From JAZLEZ01 sp045615505 (GTDB taxonomy: Bacteria > Spirochaetota > Spirochaetia > Sphaerochaetales > Sphaerochaetaceae): a DNA stretch of 64,000 nucleotides. Position 1 is the stretch's first letter, and every line of letters starts with the position of its first letter. The notes beneath the pieces are model-generated. The model did not search any database, was not told the origin of the DNA, and worked only from the letters and a program-made list of their open reading frames with translations. Made by a program: the position numbers and the translations under genes. The stretch spans positions 1 through 64,000 of the forward strand of contig JAZLEZ010000008.1 in assembly GCA_045615505.1 (NCBI GenBank), written 5' to 3'. Below are positions 53,455 to 64,000 of the stretch, in pieces.

Positions 53455-53763
53455 TTAACTAGCACTCGGTGCCGGTGCTGATTTCTTATCTGCACTCTTG
53501 TCAGATCCGGAATGTCCGCGGAATACTCTTGTAGGTGCAAATTCACCGAGCTTATGACCGACGAGGTTTTCTGTAACATAAACAGGAATCCAAGTTTTTC
53601 CGTTATACACAGATATTGTTAAATTAACCATTTCAGGAATAATGACCGAACTGCGAGAGTATGTCTTAATCATCTCGGCTTTTGAAGCATTCGCTGCAGC
53701 AGCCTCAACTCTCTTAAGGAGTCTTTCTTCTACAAACGGTCCCTTTTTAATTGATCTACCCAC
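53455..53763 (-). CDS. rpsS: 30S ribosomal protein S19 with Ser/Ala-rich tail
   Basis: 102 aa. [20 protein letters not shown] and [20 protein letters not shown] are typical S19; after FRGHSG there is a 17-residue low-complexity tail ([14 protein letters not shown]) longer than in most bacteria. Confidence 0.95.
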   Translation of the reverse strand: MGRSIKKGPFVEERLLKRVEAAAANASKAEMIKTYSRSSVIIPEMVNLTISVYNGKTWIPVYVTENLVGHKLGEFAPTRVFRGHSGSDKSADKKSAPAPSAS

Positions 53764-53773
53764 GTTCTAACTC

Positions 53774-54598
53774 CTACTTGCGCTTCTTAACAATAAAACT
53801 GTTAGAAGGTTTCTTCTTTGAACGAGTCTTGGCACCCTTGGTCGGTTTTCCCCAAGGAGTAACCGGATGACGTCCAGCTGCGGTCTTACCTTCACCACCA
53901 CCATGCGGGTGATCTACAGGGTTCATTACAACACCACGAACTTTAGGTCTTCTTCCGAGGTGGCGACTTGCACCGGCCTTACCGAGAGATACGTTCATAT
54001 GATCCTCGTTTCCGAGAATACCGATAGTTGCATAGCACTCACCAAAGACCATTCTCATTTCACCTGAAGGGAGACGAAGAGTAACATAATCGCCTTCCTT
54101 GGCAACGATAACGGCACCGAGACCTGCACTGCGGACAATCTGTCCGCCGCGGCCAAGTGTGAGTTCAACATTGTGTACTGTCAGACCAAGGGGAATGTTC
54201 TTGAGGGGAAGTGCACATCCTGTCTTAAGAGGGGCTTCAGGTCCGCTGACAACTGTCATTCCGACTGTAAGTCCTTTAGGAGCAAGCATATAGCGCTTCT
54301 CGCCGTCTGCATAGAATACCAATGCAATGTTTGCACTGCGGTTCGGATCGTATTCAATTGTTTTTACTGTTCCGGGTACACCAATCTTGTCGCGCTTGAA
54401 ATCAATGACTCTGTATGAGCGCTTGACTCCGCCGCCGCGTCTTCTGACACTGATACGACCGAAACAGTCTCTGCCTGCATTTTTATGCAGATGACTTGTT
54501 AATGATTTTTCCGGCTTGTCAGCAGTAATGTCGCTTCTGACAAGAACTGTCTTCTGACGGAGACCCGGTGTATTTGGTTTATATGATTTCAATGCCAT
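53774..54598 (-). CDS. rplB: 50S ribosomal protein L2
   Basis: 274 aa, next to the peptidyl-transferase centre. The functional [12 protein letters not shown] loop with its His is near residue 228; [20 protein letters not shown] and [14 protein letters not shown] are typical. Between rplW and rpsS. Confidence 0.97.
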   Translation of the reverse strand: MALKSYKPNTPGLRQKTVLVRSDITADKPEKSLTSHLHKNAGRDCFGRISVRRRGGGVKRSYRVIDFKRDKIGVPGTVKTIEYDPNRSANIALVFYADGEKRYMLAPKGLTVGMTVVSGPEAPLKTGCALPLKNIPLGLTVHNVELTLGRGGQIVRSAGLGAVIVAKEGDYVTLRLPSGEMRMVFGECYATIGILGNEDHMNVSLGKAGASRHLGRRPKVRGVVMNPVDHPHGGGEGKTAAGRHPVTPWGKPTKGAKTRSKKKPSNSFIVKKRK

Positions 54599-54616
54599 AT
54601 TCTTAAGTCTCCTCTA

Positions 54617-54919
54617 TCATACACCTTCGATGGCATTAATCATTTCACCCTTCTTGAGTGTAACGATAGCCTTCTTCCAGCTTGACTTATGACCCTTAAT
54701 ATAACCGCCCTTTCCTCTTGAGAATTTAGGCTTTCCGGCTACATTAATTACATTACAATCTGTAGGATTAACGTTGAAAACTTCTTTAACAGCGTTCATA
54801 ATCTCGAACTTGTTTGCATCTGCGTTAACCTTGAATGTATATTTCTTACATTCCTGTTCACGAGCGATATTTGATTTTTCGCTGAGAATAGGTTCAATAA
54901 TTACCTGATCTGCTCTCAT
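54617..54919 (-). CDS. rplW: 50S ribosomal protein L23
   Basis: 100 aa. VIIEPILSEKSNIAREQECK, YTFKVNADANKFEIMNAV and the extended loop region; docking site for trigger factor and SRP at the exit tunnel. 12 bases after rplD. Confidence 0.95.
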   Translation of the reverse strand: MRADQVIIEPILSEKSNIAREQECKKYTFKVNADANKFEIMNAVKEVFNVNPTDCNVINVAGKPKFSRGKGGYIKGHKSSWKKAIVTLKKGEMINAIEGV

Positions 54920-54930
54920 ATCTATACCTC

Positions 54931-55560
54931 TCAGTCACAGTAGAACTCATTAAGGTTCTTTGCTGCAGATTCAAGAACAACAACCTTCTTTCCGTAAAGG
55001 AGTTCCTTTGCAGAGAGTTTGTCGTATGCAAGAACATGCAGGTAAGGAATATTCTTTGAAGCACGGCGAATCATAGCGTCATCATTTGCCATAATGACAA
55101 CTGTTCTCTGCTCGTCCTTGGAGAAATTCTTAATAATTGCATCCATATCCTTCGTTTTTCCGCTTTCAATGGTGAAATCTTCTACAACTACCATGCGGTC
55201 TTCCTTAACAGAAAGTGTAAGGAGTGACTTCATTGCAGTTCTCTTCATCTTTCTAGGCATTGAAAAGGAGTAATCTCTGGGTCTCGGTCCGAAAATCGTA
55301 CCGCCGCCAACAAAAATAGGAGATTTCTTGTCACCTCTTCTGGCGTTACCTGTTCCCTTCTGCTTGAAAGGTTTTGTGTTACTGTAATTAACTTCGGCGC
55401 GTGTCTTTGTACATGCAGTACCGACTCTGCGATTTGCAAGTTCGTTATTTACAGCATAATAAATACAGCCGTCACTGACCTGAACATCAAATACGTCTGC
55501 ATTCAGTTCAACAGTCTTTTCCGTGACTTTTCCATCTGTTGCATAAACTTTTGCTTCCAT
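54931..55560 (-). CDS. rplD: 50S ribosomal protein L4
   Basis: 209 aa. The tunnel-loop region KPFKQKGTGNARRGDKKSPI, then GGGTIFGPRPRDYSF, is intact. L4 controls S10-operon expression in E. coli; no matching leader can be claimed here. Between rplC and rplW. Confidence 0.96.
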   Translation of the reverse strand: MEAKVYATDGKVTEKTVELNADVFDVQVSDGCIYYAVNNELANRRVGTACTKTRAEVNYSNTKPFKQKGTGNARRGDKKSPIFVGGGTIFGPRPRDYSFSMPRKMKRTAMKSLLTLSVKEDRMVVVEDFTIESGKTKDMDAIIKNFSKDEQRTVVIMANDDAMIRRASKNIPYLHVLAYDKLSAKELLYGKKVVVLESAAKNLNEFYCD

Positions 55561-55570
55561 ACTTCAGTCC

Positions 55571-56188
55571 TTATTTCTTAACAGCTTTTTTGACTACAAC
55601 AGTGCTCTGACTAGGTCCGGGAATAGCACCCTTGACCATGAGAACCTGAAGATTTTCATCAACACGGACAACTCTGAGGTTCTGTACTGTAACAGTTTCA
55701 TTACCCATGTGGCCTGCCATCTTCTTTCCCTTGAATGTTCTTGCAGGGGTAGAACTCATTGCTGTACCACCGAGATCCCTGTGAAACTTTGAACCGTGAG
55801 TCTTGCGTCCTCCGGCGAAACCATGACGCTTCATACCGCCCTGGTATCCTTTACCTTTTGAAGTGCCGGTTACATCAACGAATCTGATTTCGTTGAAAAG
55901 ATCAACACCGAGAACATCTCCTATCTGGACTTCTTTTTCATAATCACGGAATTCCATAAGTGTTCTGAGTGCTTTTTTATCTTTAAACTGTCCGGCATAT
56001 GGCTTTGTTGCACGGGATTCTTTAATCTCGCCGGAACCGAGAACAGCAGCATTGTAACCGTTTGTCTGTTCGGTTCTCTGTGCAACAACTATGTTGCCTT
56101 CTACTTTAATGACAGTGACAGGAGTAAGTCTTCCCTTATCATCGAAGACCTGTGTCATGCCAACTTTCTTTCCGATAAGCCCTAACAT
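55571..56188 (-). CDS. rplC: 50S ribosomal protein L3
   Basis: 205 aa. [19 protein letters not shown] at the start and the signature [20 protein letters not shown], then [12 protein letters not shown], near the centre. Assembly initiator of the 50S subunit. 11 bases after rpsJ. Confidence 0.97.
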   Translation of the reverse strand: MLGLIGKKVGMTQVFDDKGRLTPVTVIKVEGNIVVAQRTEQTNGYNAAVLGSGEIKESRATKPYAGQFKDKKALRTLMEFRDYEKEVQIGDVLGVDLFNEIRFVDVTGTSKGKGYQGGMKRHGFAGGRKTHGSKFHRDLGGTAMSSTPARTFKGKKMAGHMGNETVTVQNLRVVRVDENLQVLMVKGAIPGPSQSTVVVKKAVKK

Positions 56189-56199
56189 CTCTTACCTCA

Positions 56200-56508
56200 T
56201 TACTGTTTAATCTCTACATCAACACCGGCAGGGAGTTCAAGTTTCATAAGAGCTTCCATAACCTTGTCTGTAGGATCCAAAATATCGATCAATCTCTTGT
56301 GTGTTCTCATTTCAAACTGCTCGCGTGATTTTTTGTTTACGAACGGAGATTTGAGAACTGTAATTTTATTGATACGGGTTGGGAGAGGAACCGGACCGGA
56401 AACCTTTGCACCGGCCTTTACTACTGTATCTACAATGGACATTGAACTCTGTTCAACAAGTTCAACATCAAAACCTCTCAGTCTAACGCGAATTCTATCG
56501 TTAGCCAT
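56200..56508 (-). CDS. rpsJ: 30S ribosomal protein S10
   Basis: 102 aa; also the NusE antitermination factor. [16 protein letters not shown], then [20 protein letters not shown] and [15 protein letters not shown] at 56508 with GGAGG; the T tract of the tuf-rpsJ terminator runs straight into this ribosome site. First gene of the S10 operon. Confidence 0.96.
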   Translation of the reverse strand: MANDRIRVRLRGFDVELVEQSSMSIVDTVVKAGAKVSGPVPLPTRINKITVLKSPFVNKKSREQFEMRTHKRLIDILDPTDKVMEALMKLELPAGVDVEIKQ

Positions 56509-56517
56509 TTTTCCTCC

Positions 56518-56558
56518 AAAAAAAACAGGTCTTACCCGCACAATCCGGCGGGCAAGAC
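56518..56558 (-). terminator. Terminator or attenuator between tuf and rpsJ
   Basis: Minus strand GTCTTGCCCGC (56558-56548) pairs with GCGGGTAAGAC (56539-56529) with one G-U, an 11-bp stem, followed by CTG and eight T (56525-56518). The rpsJ ribosome site begins at the next base, so readthrough would be needed to express S10 from the tuf promoter unless a separate start lies inside tuf. Confidence 0.85.
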
Positions 56559-56570
56559 ATTCGATTTTAA

Positions 56571-57761
56571 TTATTCTGTAATTTCAGTTACCTGACCAGA
56601 AGCAACTGTTCTTCCGCCTTCACGAATAGCGAAGCGAAGACCCTTATCCATAGCAATCGGGTGAATCAGTTCAACAATAATTGAAGTATGATCACCAGGC
56701 ATAATCATTGAAACGCCTTCAGGAAGGTTAACTGTTCCTGTAACATCTGTTGTTCTGAAATAGAACTGAGGTCTATAACCGCCGACAAATGCTGAGTGAC
56801 GACCACCTTCTTCCTTTGTAAGAACGTAAACCTGTCCGACAAACTTTGTGTGAGGAGTAATTGTTTTAGGCTTAGCAAGAACCTGACCGCGAATAACTTC
56901 CTTCTTATCAACACCACGGAGAAGAGCACCGATGTTATCACCGGCCTGACCTTCGTCGAGGAGCTTGTTGAACATTTCAACTCCTGTTACAACTGTATCT
57001 CTTGTTTCATGAATACCGACGATCTGAACAGGGTCGTTAACATGAATAACACCTCTTTCAACTCTACCTGTTACAACTGTACCACGGCCGGAAATTGAGA
57101 AGATGTCTTCAATAGGCATGAGGAACGGAAGATCTGTAGCTCTTGCAGGAAGCGGAATGTATGAATCCATAGCGTCAAGGAGGTCCTGAATACACTTTGT
57201 ATTCTCAGGCTTGTCGCTTTCTGTCATAGCAAGGTAAGCACTACCGCGGATAACAGGACACTTGTCACCGTCGAAACCGTTGTTTGTAAGGACTTCTCTT
57301 ACTTCTTCTTCAACAAGATCTACGAGTTCAGGATCATCAACCTGATCGCACTTATTAAGGAAAACAATAATTGTAGGTACACCAACCTGTCTTGCGAGCA
57401 GGATGTGTTCTCTTGTCTGAGCCATAACACCGTCAGAAGCTGCTACTACGAGAACAGCACCATCCATCTGTGCAGCACCTGTAATCATGTTCTTGATGTA
57501 GTCTGCGTGGCCCGGGCAGTCAACGTGAGCATAGTGTCTTGCGTCAGACTGATACTCAACATGTCTTGTGTTGATTGTGATACCTCTCTCCTTCTCTTCC
57601 GGAGCGTTATCAATTTCATCATAGTTCAGAACCTTATCTCCGAACTTCTTTGCGCAATACATTGTGATTGCAGCAGTAAGTGTTGTTTTACCATGGTCAA
57701 CATGACCGATAGTACCAACGTTTACGTGTGGCTTAGTTCTCTCAAACTTCTCTTTAGCCAT
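56571..57761 (-). CDS. tuf: Elongation factor Tu
   Basis: 396 aa GTPase that brings aminoacyl-tRNA to the ribosome. G1 [10 protein letters not shown] (about 18), switch [13 protein letters not shown]3 [12 protein letters not shown] (about 81), G4 NKCDQVDD (about 136), then the beta-barrel domains with [16 protein letters not shown] at 57761 behind AGGAGGACATG; the ATG just before it is also in frame. Preceded by a long structured leader and its own promoter. Confidence 0.97.
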   Translation of the reverse strand: MAKEKFERTKPHVNVGTIGHVDHGKTTLTAAITMYCAKKFGDKVLNYDEIDNAPEEKERGITINTRHVEYQSDARHYAHVDCPGHADYIKNMITGAAQMDGAVLVVAASDGVMAQTREHILLARQVGVPTIIVFLNKCDQVDDPELVDLVEEEVREVLTNNGFDGDKCPVIRGSAYLAMTESDKPENTKCIQDLLDAMDSYIPLPARATDLPFLMPIEDIFSISGRGTVVTGRVERGVIHVNDPVQIVGIHETRDTVVTGVEMFNKLLDEGQAGDNIGALLRGVDKKEVIRGQVLAKPKTITPHTKFVGQVYVLTKEEGGRHSAFVGGYRPQFYFRTTDVTGTVNLPEGVSMIMPGDHTSIIVELIHPIAMDKGLRFAIREGGRTVASGQVTEITE

Positions 57762-58052
57762 CATGTCCTCCTTGTGACCTTTTGTCACAAATCCAAAAAT
57801 AATAAATGAATGTGCTCTAAAGGCACAAAGCCTTTACCAACTATCCACTGAGACAAACTGATACTGATTTAAAGATTTGAAAGAAGTTTCCAGAGGTCGA
57901 ACAACTGCCGTCGCAGAAATTCCACATAGCACAAGTTATAAAAAACTGCGTTTCTGGAACCACCTTATCACCCCTAAAATGATCGGTTTGGCTCTAGATC
58001 TCACTCTTTCCGTCACATTTAGGGTATGCCGGAGGCGAGACACCTCGAACAA
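57762..58052 (-). ncRNA. Long structured leader of tuf (candidate RNA element)
   Basis: About 290 gene-free bases between the promoter and tuf. Minus-strand structures: GAGGTG/CGCCTC; CCCTAAA (58024-58018) with TTTAGGG (57978-57972) enclosing TGA-CGG/CCGATCA; competing helices CAGAAA/TTTCTG, CGCAG/CTGCG and TTCCAG/CTGGAA; AAAGGC/GCCTTT; and TTGTGAC/GTCACAA (57790-57772) ending at the AGGAGG ribosome site. No tRNA, T-box, tmRNA, SRP or RNase P signature was found. Nothing coding is evident. It may be a leader regulator or hold a separate small RNA. Confidence 0.5.
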
Positions 58053-58080
58053 GGTATCATAAATATACAAAATATGTCAA
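58053..58080 (-). promoter_or_regulatory. Promoter of tuf
   Basis: Minus strand perfect TTGACA (58080-58075), 16 bases, GATACC (58058-58053); a TGATAC with 15-base spacing is the alternative -10. It follows the rpsG terminator within about 15 bases. Confidence 0.55.
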
Positions 58081-58095
58081 CAGAAAAAATAAGAC

Positions 58096-58131
58096 AAAAA
58101 TAAGGAGTCATTGCAACTGCAACAACTCCTT
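58096..58131 (-). terminator. Terminator after rpsG
   Basis: Minus strand AAGGAGT / ACTCCTT with inner TTGCA/TGCAA pairing, then ATTTTTG. Ends the rpoBC-rpsLG unit before the tuf promoter. Confidence 0.75.
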
Positions 58132-58152
58132 TCACAATACAAACAAAAGAAA

Positions 58153-58623
58153 TCAGAATCTGATGTGGCTGAAAACCTTGTTTGCTTCTGCCATTCTGTG
58201 CATTTCTTCTTTCTTCTTGAATGCTGTACCGGTATTTGCGTAAGCATCGAGCATTTCTGCTGCAAGCTTCTCACTCATTGACTTACCGGCTCTGCCGCGT
58301 GCAGCAGCAATAATCCAACGCATGGCAAGAGCTTCACGTCTGGTTTCTCTGATTTCAGTAGGAACCTGATATGTTGCGCCGCCGACACGCTTTGACTTTA
58401 CTTCAATCACAGGCTTTACATTGTCCAAAGCCTTTCCGAAAACATCAATAGGTGCTTCGCCGGATTTTTCACCCATAATTTTCATTGCATCGTATAAAAT
58501 GCGTGAACTTACAGACTTCTTTCCGTCAAGCATCATGCGATTGATGAATTTCTCAACTGTAACACTGTTGTAAACAGAATCCGGAAGGATTTCTCTGACA
58601 GATGCTTTTGTTCTTCTAGACAT
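58153..58623 (-). CDS. rpsG: 30S ribosomal protein S7
   Basis: 156 aa. VEKFINRMMLDGKKSVSSRI, KRVGGATYQVPTEIRETRRE and the ending RMAEANKVFSHIRF are diagnostic. Nucleates the 30S head. 15 bases after rpsL; terminator at 58096. Confidence 0.96.
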   Translation of the reverse strand: MSRRTKASVREILPDSVYNSVTVEKFINRMMLDGKKSVSSRILYDAMKIMGEKSGEAPIDVFGKALDNVKPVIEVKSKRVGGATYQVPTEIRETRREALAMRWIIAAARGRAGKSMSEKLAAEMLDAYANTGTAFKKKEEMHRMAEANKVFSHIRF

Positions 58624-58638
58624 ATCAAATCCTCCTCA

Positions 58639-59013
58639 TCAAGCCTTAGGCTTCTTTGCACCGTATTTGGAACGGCTTCTCTTTCTGTCTTCGACACCCT
58701 GAGTATCCTTTGTACCACGGATAATGTGATAACGAACACCAGGAAGGTCTTTGACTCTTCCGCCACGAATGAGAACAACCGAGTGTTCCTGAAGGTTATG
58801 ACCAATACCAGGAATATAAGCTGTTACTTCAATACCGTTTGACAAACGTACACGGGCAACCTTTCTAAGAGCTGAGTTCGGCTTCTTAGGGGTTACTGTC
58901 ATAACCTTTGTGCAAACACCACGTTTCTGAGGGCAACTTTCCAAAGCAGGAGACTTTGTCTTGCTTTTAGGAGTTGAACGGCCCTTTCTGATCAACTGGT
59001 TAATTGTCGGCAT
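58639..59013 (-). CDS. rpsL: 30S ribosomal protein S12
   Basis: 124 aa. Decoding-centre protein with [15 protein letters not shown] (streptomycin-site Lys near 43) and [16 protein letters not shown] (Lys and Asp near 88-89). The residues seen are those of sensitive wild types. 148 bases after rpoC, across a hairpin-rich gap. Confidence 0.97.
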   Translation of the reverse strand: MPTINQLIRKGRSTPKSKTKSPALESCPQKRGVCTKVMTVTPKKPNSALRKVARVRLSNGIEVTAYIPGIGHNLQEHSVVLIRGGRVKDLPGVRYHIIRGTKDTQGVEDRKRSRSKYGAKKPKA

Positions 59014-59083
59014 CTGTTTGATACCCTCCTCACCGTATACAACGCTACTCTCAAGGAGTACAACTGCTGCATACGCAATCTAT

Positions 59084-59165
59084 CCGGCATACGCCGGCTG
59101 TAAACTATTTATCAGCACCCCGGAAAAACCGGCGCACGGGTAAGCAGAATATCACATCTGCTTAC
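59084..59165 (-). other. Hairpins in the rpoC-rpsL gap
   Basis: GTAAGCAG / CTGCTTAC (59165-59140) contains the rpoC stop; CCGG-TTTTT-CCGG lies near 59120-59132; CCGGC / GCCGG (59097-59084) is third. None has a T tract after it on the minus strand, so read-through to rpsL is expected; they may be RNA-processing or attenuation sites. Confidence 0.5.
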
Positions 59166-62100
59166 TCTTCGTCCATATCTTCAGAAGAAAAATCCTCTTC
59201 GTCGATATACTCCTCATCCAGTCCAAGTTCCTCAGGGATATCACTTAAGTCATCATCCCTGCTCATCTCTTCTCGATGTTCCTGAAGCTGCAGTTCTGCT
59301 TCTCTCAACAGAGCTTCATCTTTAAGTTTTACATCTCTGTAACACTTCATACCCGTTCCTGCAGGAATAAGATGTCCGATAATGACATTTTCCTTAAGAC
59401 CTCTGAGCTCATCCTTACTGCCGGAAATGGCAGCATTTGTAAGGACTCTTGTTGTCTCCTGGAATGATGCGGCAGAAACAAATGAATCAATTGAAAGAGA
59501 AGCATGGGTAATACCCAGCAGACAAGGACAACCTACTGCAGGCTGACCGCCTCCTGCCAAGACTCTTGCATTTTCTTCATGGAAACGGAACTTATCAACA
59601 CGCTGACCCAGAATGAATTTAGAATCTCCGACTCTCTTGATTTCAATCTTTCTGAGCATCTGTCTTACAACAATACCCAGATGTTTATCATTGATATCTA
59701 CACCCTGAAGTCTGTAAACTTCCCGAACTTCGTTGAGAAGGAACTGCTGAAGTTTGTTTTCTCCGAGAATTGCAAGAATATCATGAGGGTTGATATTACC
59801 ATCACAAAGGCGTTCACCTGCTTCAACATAGTCTCCGTCTCTGACAAGAATATGCTTTCCGAGGAGAATCATATGTTTGTGAACTCTTCCGATTTCATCA
59901 GTAACATCAATCTCTCTCTTTCCCTTTATGACCTTGCCGAACTTAACTTCACCGGAAACAGCAGCAAGAACTGCAACATTTCTCGGCTTTCTGGCTTCAA
60001 AAAGTTCTCCGACTCTCGGAAGACCACCCGTAATATCTTTTGTCTTTGCACCGGCTGTAAGCAACTTGGCAATAATATGACCTTTTTTTACGAGCTCGCC
60101 GTCCTGAACGAGAATGTATGATGAACCCGGAAGCAGATAAGAAATCTCTTTTCCCTTTTCATCCTTACAAGGCATTCCGTCTTCTCCGATAATCTGAAGA
60201 GCAGGTTCTGCGGATTCGATTACATGTTCTGTTACTCTGTATCCGATTGTACCTGTTTCTTCATTGACTTCCTTGATAAGTGTTGTACCGGAAATCAGGT
60301 CAACAAACTGAATCATACCGTCGGACTCCGCAATGATAGGTTCACTGAACGGGTCGAATGTGATAATCGGTTCACCGGCTCTTACAATCTGACCTTCTTT
60401 GACATGGAGCTCAGCACCTGTTCTGGCAGAAATCTTCTCCTGAGGACCGTACTTCTTTGCCTTTTCATCGATAATGCTTCTGTAGAAAATATTACCCTTT
60501 CTTGTGAAAACATCAGCTGCAGAAATGTGTTCCGCTTCATCAGCTTCACGATGAACGGTATTACCCGTAATCTTATCGAGAATAATATCATACTTGAAAG
60601 CAACCTTATTTGCCTCTGCACTTGTTGAAGCTGTACCACCGACATGGAATGTTCTCATCGTAAGCTGAGTACCCGGCTGACCTATTGACTGAGCAGCAAT
60701 GATACCAACAGCTTCTCCGACTCTTACAGGTCCGTTTGTTGCAAGGTTTCTGCCGTAACACTTTCGGCAAACACCATGTTTTGCCTCACATGTGAGAACT
60801 GATCTTACAAATACTTTCTCGACACCGGCTGCTTCAATCTTCTTTGCTTCCTCGTCGGAAATTTCATGATCGATAGGAACGATAATCTCTCCTGTTGCAG
60901 GATTGATTACATCTTCCAGTGTGTAGTGGCCTGTAATACGTTCCGAAAGGGAAGCAATAATTTCATCACTGTCCTCGTCCTTGATGGCAGATCTTTCAAT
61001 ACCGTTGATTGTTCCGCAGTCATCTTCATTTACAACGACATCCTGTGAAATATCTACAAGTCTTCTTGTGAGATATCCTGCTTCAGCTGTCTTGAGAGCT
61101 GTATCGGAAAGACCTTTACGGGCACCGTTTGTGGAAATGAAGAATTCAATGATTGAAAGTCCTTCCTTGAAGTTGGACTTAATAGGGAATTCAATGATAT
61201 CTCCGTTCGGTTTTGCCATAAGACCACGCATACCGCCGAGCTGTCTTATCTGAGTCTTGGAACCTCTTGCACCCGAATCGGCCATAAGGAAGAGAGGGTT
61301 GAAACCGTTTTGGCTCCTTTCCATATCTTCCATAAGCTTGTCGGCAAGCTTTTCGTTAGCTTCAGACCATGTGGAAATGAGTGTATTGTAACGCTCTTCC
61401 TGAGAAATCTGACCATGGTGATACTGATTGAGTACTTCTGTCTGCTTCCTGTTTGCAGCATCGATAATCTCTTTCTTTGCATCAGGAATAATCATATCGG
61501 AAAGACCGATTGTTGCTCCGAATACAGTTGCATACTTATATCCAACATCTTTGATTGCATCAACAAGCTTACATACCGTTGAATTGGTTGTAAGATTGAG
61601 AACCTTTCCGATGAGTTTCTTAAGGTCCTTATCTCCGAAACACCTGTTCAAATCTCCGACAAATGTAATTCCGTCAACAGAAGGAAGTTCTTCTGCAAAA
61701 AGAAGCCTTCCCGGAGTCGTATAATCTTCAGGATCCTTGGGATACGAGAATCTATATCCGTCCGGCAATGTATAACCGATCTTTGCGTTGTAAGAAAGAA
61801 CATTGTTTTCAATTGCCATACGGATTTCATCAAGATTGTTGTAGTATCTGCCCTGACCGAGGTCATTTTCCTTTTCTCTTGTAAGGTAGTTGATTCCCAA
61901 AACCATATCCTGTGACGGATAAACGATAGGTTTACCGTTTGCAGGGTCAAGAAGGTTTGTGGCAGAAAGCATCAAAGTCCAGCATTCCAACTGAGCAGCC
62001 TGAGTAAGAGGTACATGGATGGCCATCTGGTCTCCATCGAAGTCGGCATTGAATGCATGACATACAAGAGGATGGAGCTTAATTGCCTTTCCGTCAACAA

Positions 62101-63433
62101 GCACAGGCTCAAAGGCCTGAATTCCGAGACGATGCAATGTAGGAGCTCGGTTCAACATAACAGGATGCTCTTTTACAACCTCATCAAGCACTGCCCATAC
62201 TTCGTTTGCCTCCTGTTCAACGATGGTTTTTGCCCTCTTGACATTTGAAGCAACACCGCTCTGAACAAGCTTCTTCATAAGGAACGGCTTAAAGAGTTCC
62301 AAAGCCATCTTTGAAGGAAGCCCGCACTGATGAATTCTTAATTCAGGACCGACAACAATTACCGAACGACCTGAATAGTCAACACGCTTTCCGAGAAGAT
62401 TCTGTCTGAATCTTCCCTGCTTTCCCTTAAGCATATCCGAAAGGGATTTCAAAGGTCTGCTGTTTGCACCCTTTACTGCACTTCTCTTGCGTTTTGAATT
62501 ATCAAAGAGAGAATCTACAGCTTCCTGCAACATTCTTTTTTCATTTCTGATGATGATGTCAGGAGCATGCAGGGCAATCAAACGCTGCAGACGGTTGTTT
62601 CTGTTAATCACTCTTCTGTAGAGATCATTGAGGTCACTTGTTGCAAATCTTCCGCCGTCAAACTGAACCATAGGTCTGAGATCCGGTGGGATTACAGGAA
62701 TGACAGAGAGAATCATCCATTCCGGCTTATTGTCACTTGCAAGGAAGCTTTCTACAACTTCAATTCTCTTGAGAAGCTTCTTGTCGGCTTTCTCGCCCTT
62801 TTCTCTCATTTTTTCTCTCAGTTCTTCACTGATTTTCTTGAGATCAAGACTTGCAAGAAGAGTTCTGATTGCTTCAGCACCCATGCCTGCCGTAAATGTA
62901 TCACCGAGTTTTTCTCTGAGAGCAATGTATTCTTCTTCCGTAAGAAGCTGGAGAGACTTCAGCTCAATTGTCTTATCCGGACCGATTTCAATCTGCTTGC
63001 CCTTGTTTTCTTCACCCGGATTGATAACGATGTACTTCTCGTAGTAAAGAACACTCTGCAATGCGTTTCTTGAAAGGTCTAGCAGGTACCCCATTCTTGA
63101 AGGAACTGATCTGTAGTACCAGATATGTGAAACAGGAGAAGCCAATGTAATATGACCCATTCTTTCACGACGGACCTTAACATTGGTAACTTCAACACCG
63201 CAACGGTCACATACGACACCCTTATAACGGATACTCTTGAATTTACCGCAGTAACATTCCCATTCCTTTGTAGTTCCGAAAATCTTTTCACAGAAAAGAC
63301 CTTCTCTCTCAGGTCTGAGAGTTCTGTAGTTGATGGTTTCGGGCTTTTTAACCTCACCGTAAGACCATGCTTTGATCTGTTCAGGCGAAGCCAGCTTAAT
63401 CATTACACTATCGAAATCCTGAATTTCTTTCAT
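59162..63433 (-). CDS. rpoC: RNA polymerase beta' subunit
   Basis: 1423 aa. Zinc site 1 with CYCGKFKSI ... CDRCGVEV (about 60-80), the active-site [15 protein letters not shown] with three Mg-binding Asp (about 459), zinc site 2 [11 protein letters not shown] (about 875-885) and the bridge/trigger region. It ends with a strongly acidic tail. GGGAGGAG precedes the ATG; 18 bases after rpoB. Confidence 0.98.
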   Translation of the reverse strand: MKEIQDFDSVMIKLASPEQIKAWSYGEVKKPETINYRTLRPEREGLFCEKIFGTTKEWECYCGKFKSIRYKGVVCDRCGVEVTNVKVRRERMGHITLASPVSHIWYYRSVPSRMGYLLDLSRNALQSVLYYEKYIVINPGEENKGKQIEIGPDKTIELKSLQLLTEEEYIALREKLGDTFTAGMGAEAIRTLLASLDLKKISEELREKMREKGEKADKKLLKRIEVVESFLASDNKPEWMILSVIPVIPPDLRPMVQFDGGRFATSDLNDLYRRVINRNNRLQRLIALHAPDIIIRNEKRMLQEAVDSLFDNSKRKRSAVKGANSRPLKSLSDMLKGKQGRFRQNLLGKRVDYSGRSVIVVGPELRIHQCGLPSKMALELFKPFLMKKLVQSGVASNVKRAKTIVEQEANEVWAVLDEVVKEHPVMLNRAPTLHRLGIQAFEPVLVDGKAIKLHPLVCHAFNADFDGDQMAIHVPLTQAAQLECWTLMLSATNLLDPANGKPIVYPSQDMVLGINYLTREKENDLGQGRYYNNLDEIRMAIENNVLSYNAKIGYTLPDGYRFSYPKDPEDYTTPGRLLFAEELPSVDGITFVGDLNRCFGDKDLKKLIGKVLNLTTNSTVCKLVDAIKDVGYKYATVFGATIGLSDMIIPDAKKEIIDAANRKQTEVLNQYHHGQISQEERYNTLISTWSEANEKLADKLMEDMERSQNGFNPLFLMADSGARGSKTQIRQLGGMRGLMAKPNGDIIEFPIKSNFKEGLSIIEFFISTNGARKGLSDTALKTAEAGYLTRRLVDISQDVVVNEDDCGTINGIERSAIKDEDSDEIIASLSERITGHYTLEDVINPATGEIIVPIDHEISDEEAKKIEAAGVEKVFVRSVLTCEAKHGVCRKCYGRNLATNGPVRVGEAVGIIAAQSIGQPGTQLTMRTFHVGGTASTSAEANKVAFKYDIILDKITGNTVHREADEAEHISAADVFTRKGNIFYRSIIDEKAKKYGPQEKISARTGAELHVKEGQIVRAGEPIITFDPFSEPIIAESDGMIQFVDLISGTTLIKEVNEETGTIGYRVTEHVIESAEPALQIIGEDGMPCKDEKGKEISYLLPGSSYILVQDGELVKKGHIIAKLLTAGAKTKDITGGLPRVGELFEARKPRNVAVLAAVSGEVKFGKVIKGKREIDVTDEIGRVHKHMILLGKHILVRDGDYVEAGERLCDGNINPHDILAILGENKLQQFLLNEVREVYRLQGVDINDKHLGIVVRQMLRKIEIKRVGDSKFILGQRVDKFRFHEENARVLAGGGQPAVGCPCLLGITHASLSIDSFVSAASFQETTRVLTNAAISGSKDELRGLKENVIIGHLIPAGTGMKCYRDVKLKDEALLREAELQLQEHREEMSRDDDLSDIPEELGLDEEYIDEEDFSSEDMDEE

Positions 63434-63451
63434 TTTTCCAGCTCCTCCCTA

Positions 63452-64000
<549 letters not shown>

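Noticed and set aside
57940..57970. A T-box-like motif (AAGGTGGTTCC) in the tuf leader
   Set aside because: No terminator/antiterminator pair, no specifier loop that could be assigned, and tuf is not a T-box type gene; the match is short.
57790..58050. A tRNA, tmRNA, SRP or RNase P gene in the tuf leader
   Set aside because: A TTCGA string resembles a T loop, but no acceptor or anticodon stem fits, and no conserved core of the larger RNAs is present.
58096..58131. The GCAACTGCAACAACTCC sequence after rpsG as another copy of the dispersed repeat
   Set aside because: It shares only short words with the repeat arms and is explained by its own terminator stem.

Overview
The window is a chromosomal segment from an anaerobic, low-to-mid GC spirochaete, most probably a host-associated Treponema. 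The basis is the style of the proteins (many short-signal lipoproteins ending their signal in V/I-S-C, a Treponema-type Hsp33, a short ThrRS, lipoproteins with Ig-like N-termini), a trimeric NAD-linked [FeFe]-hydrogenase typical of fermentative gut treponemes, and the arrangement rpoB-rpoC-rpsL-rpsG-tuf-S10-spc-alpha. This is inference from gene content; no rRNA is present to confirm it. Almost everything is transcribed on the minus strand; four plus-strand islands (1.6-4.8 kb, 7.7-9.2 kb, 21.1-25.0 kb, 31.2-32.2 kb) interrupt it.

Region 1-9.2 kb: a minus-strand pair (a soluble histidine kinase and a TrmA-like methyltransferase that has lost its catalytic cysteine) diverges from hslO-rlmKL; both directions have good sigma70-type promoters placed so close to the ATG that the mRNAs would be leaderless. 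Then an outer-membrane-type protein, a sugar nucleotidyltransferase, a cation diffusion facilitator and a tRNA-Arg(CCG), followed by radC and an FKBP-type lipoprotein.

Region 9.2-20.9 kb: one long minus-strand run, cdaA-cdaR-truA-udg-priA-def-fmt-yhcC, tying c-di-AMP synthesis to tRNA modification, uracil repair, replication restart and N-terminal formyl-Met processing. Upstream lie an M16 metalloprotease and an LPP20-like lipoprotein.

Region 21-25 kb: a four-gene plus-strand cassette of envelope proteins (large lipoprotein, small barrel-like exported protein, lipoprotein with glycine-rich membrane hairpins, small inner-membrane protein) with ATGA couplings. It is the best candidate for an undescribed system here.

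Region 25-43 kb: thrS, hydABC, a lipoprotein of the endonuclease/exonuclease/phosphatase fold, nifU-nifS (Fe-S assembly), surE, a degenerate GHMP-kinase-like gene, rpmE, rho, cinA, lnt, hup, rpsT and a RicT/PSP1 protein.

Region 43-64 kb: the core gene-expression block: rpoB (3' part), rpoC, rpsL, rpsG, tuf, S10, spc and alpha operons, ending at rplQ and a strong terminator. It holds several regulatory-looking RNA structures: a ~290-nt structured tuf leader, a terminator abutting the rpsJ ribosome site, and hairpins against the rpoA ribosome site.

A small dispersed inverted-repeat element (arms AGAGCAACTT / AAGTTGCTCT) occurs at four 3'-flanking or intergenic sites (9.26, 20.87, 32.19, 42.94 kb), one copy forming the end of the yhcC reading frame. 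The only gene-free stretch over 300 bases is 57762-58152, which holds the tuf leader, its promoter and the rpsG terminator.
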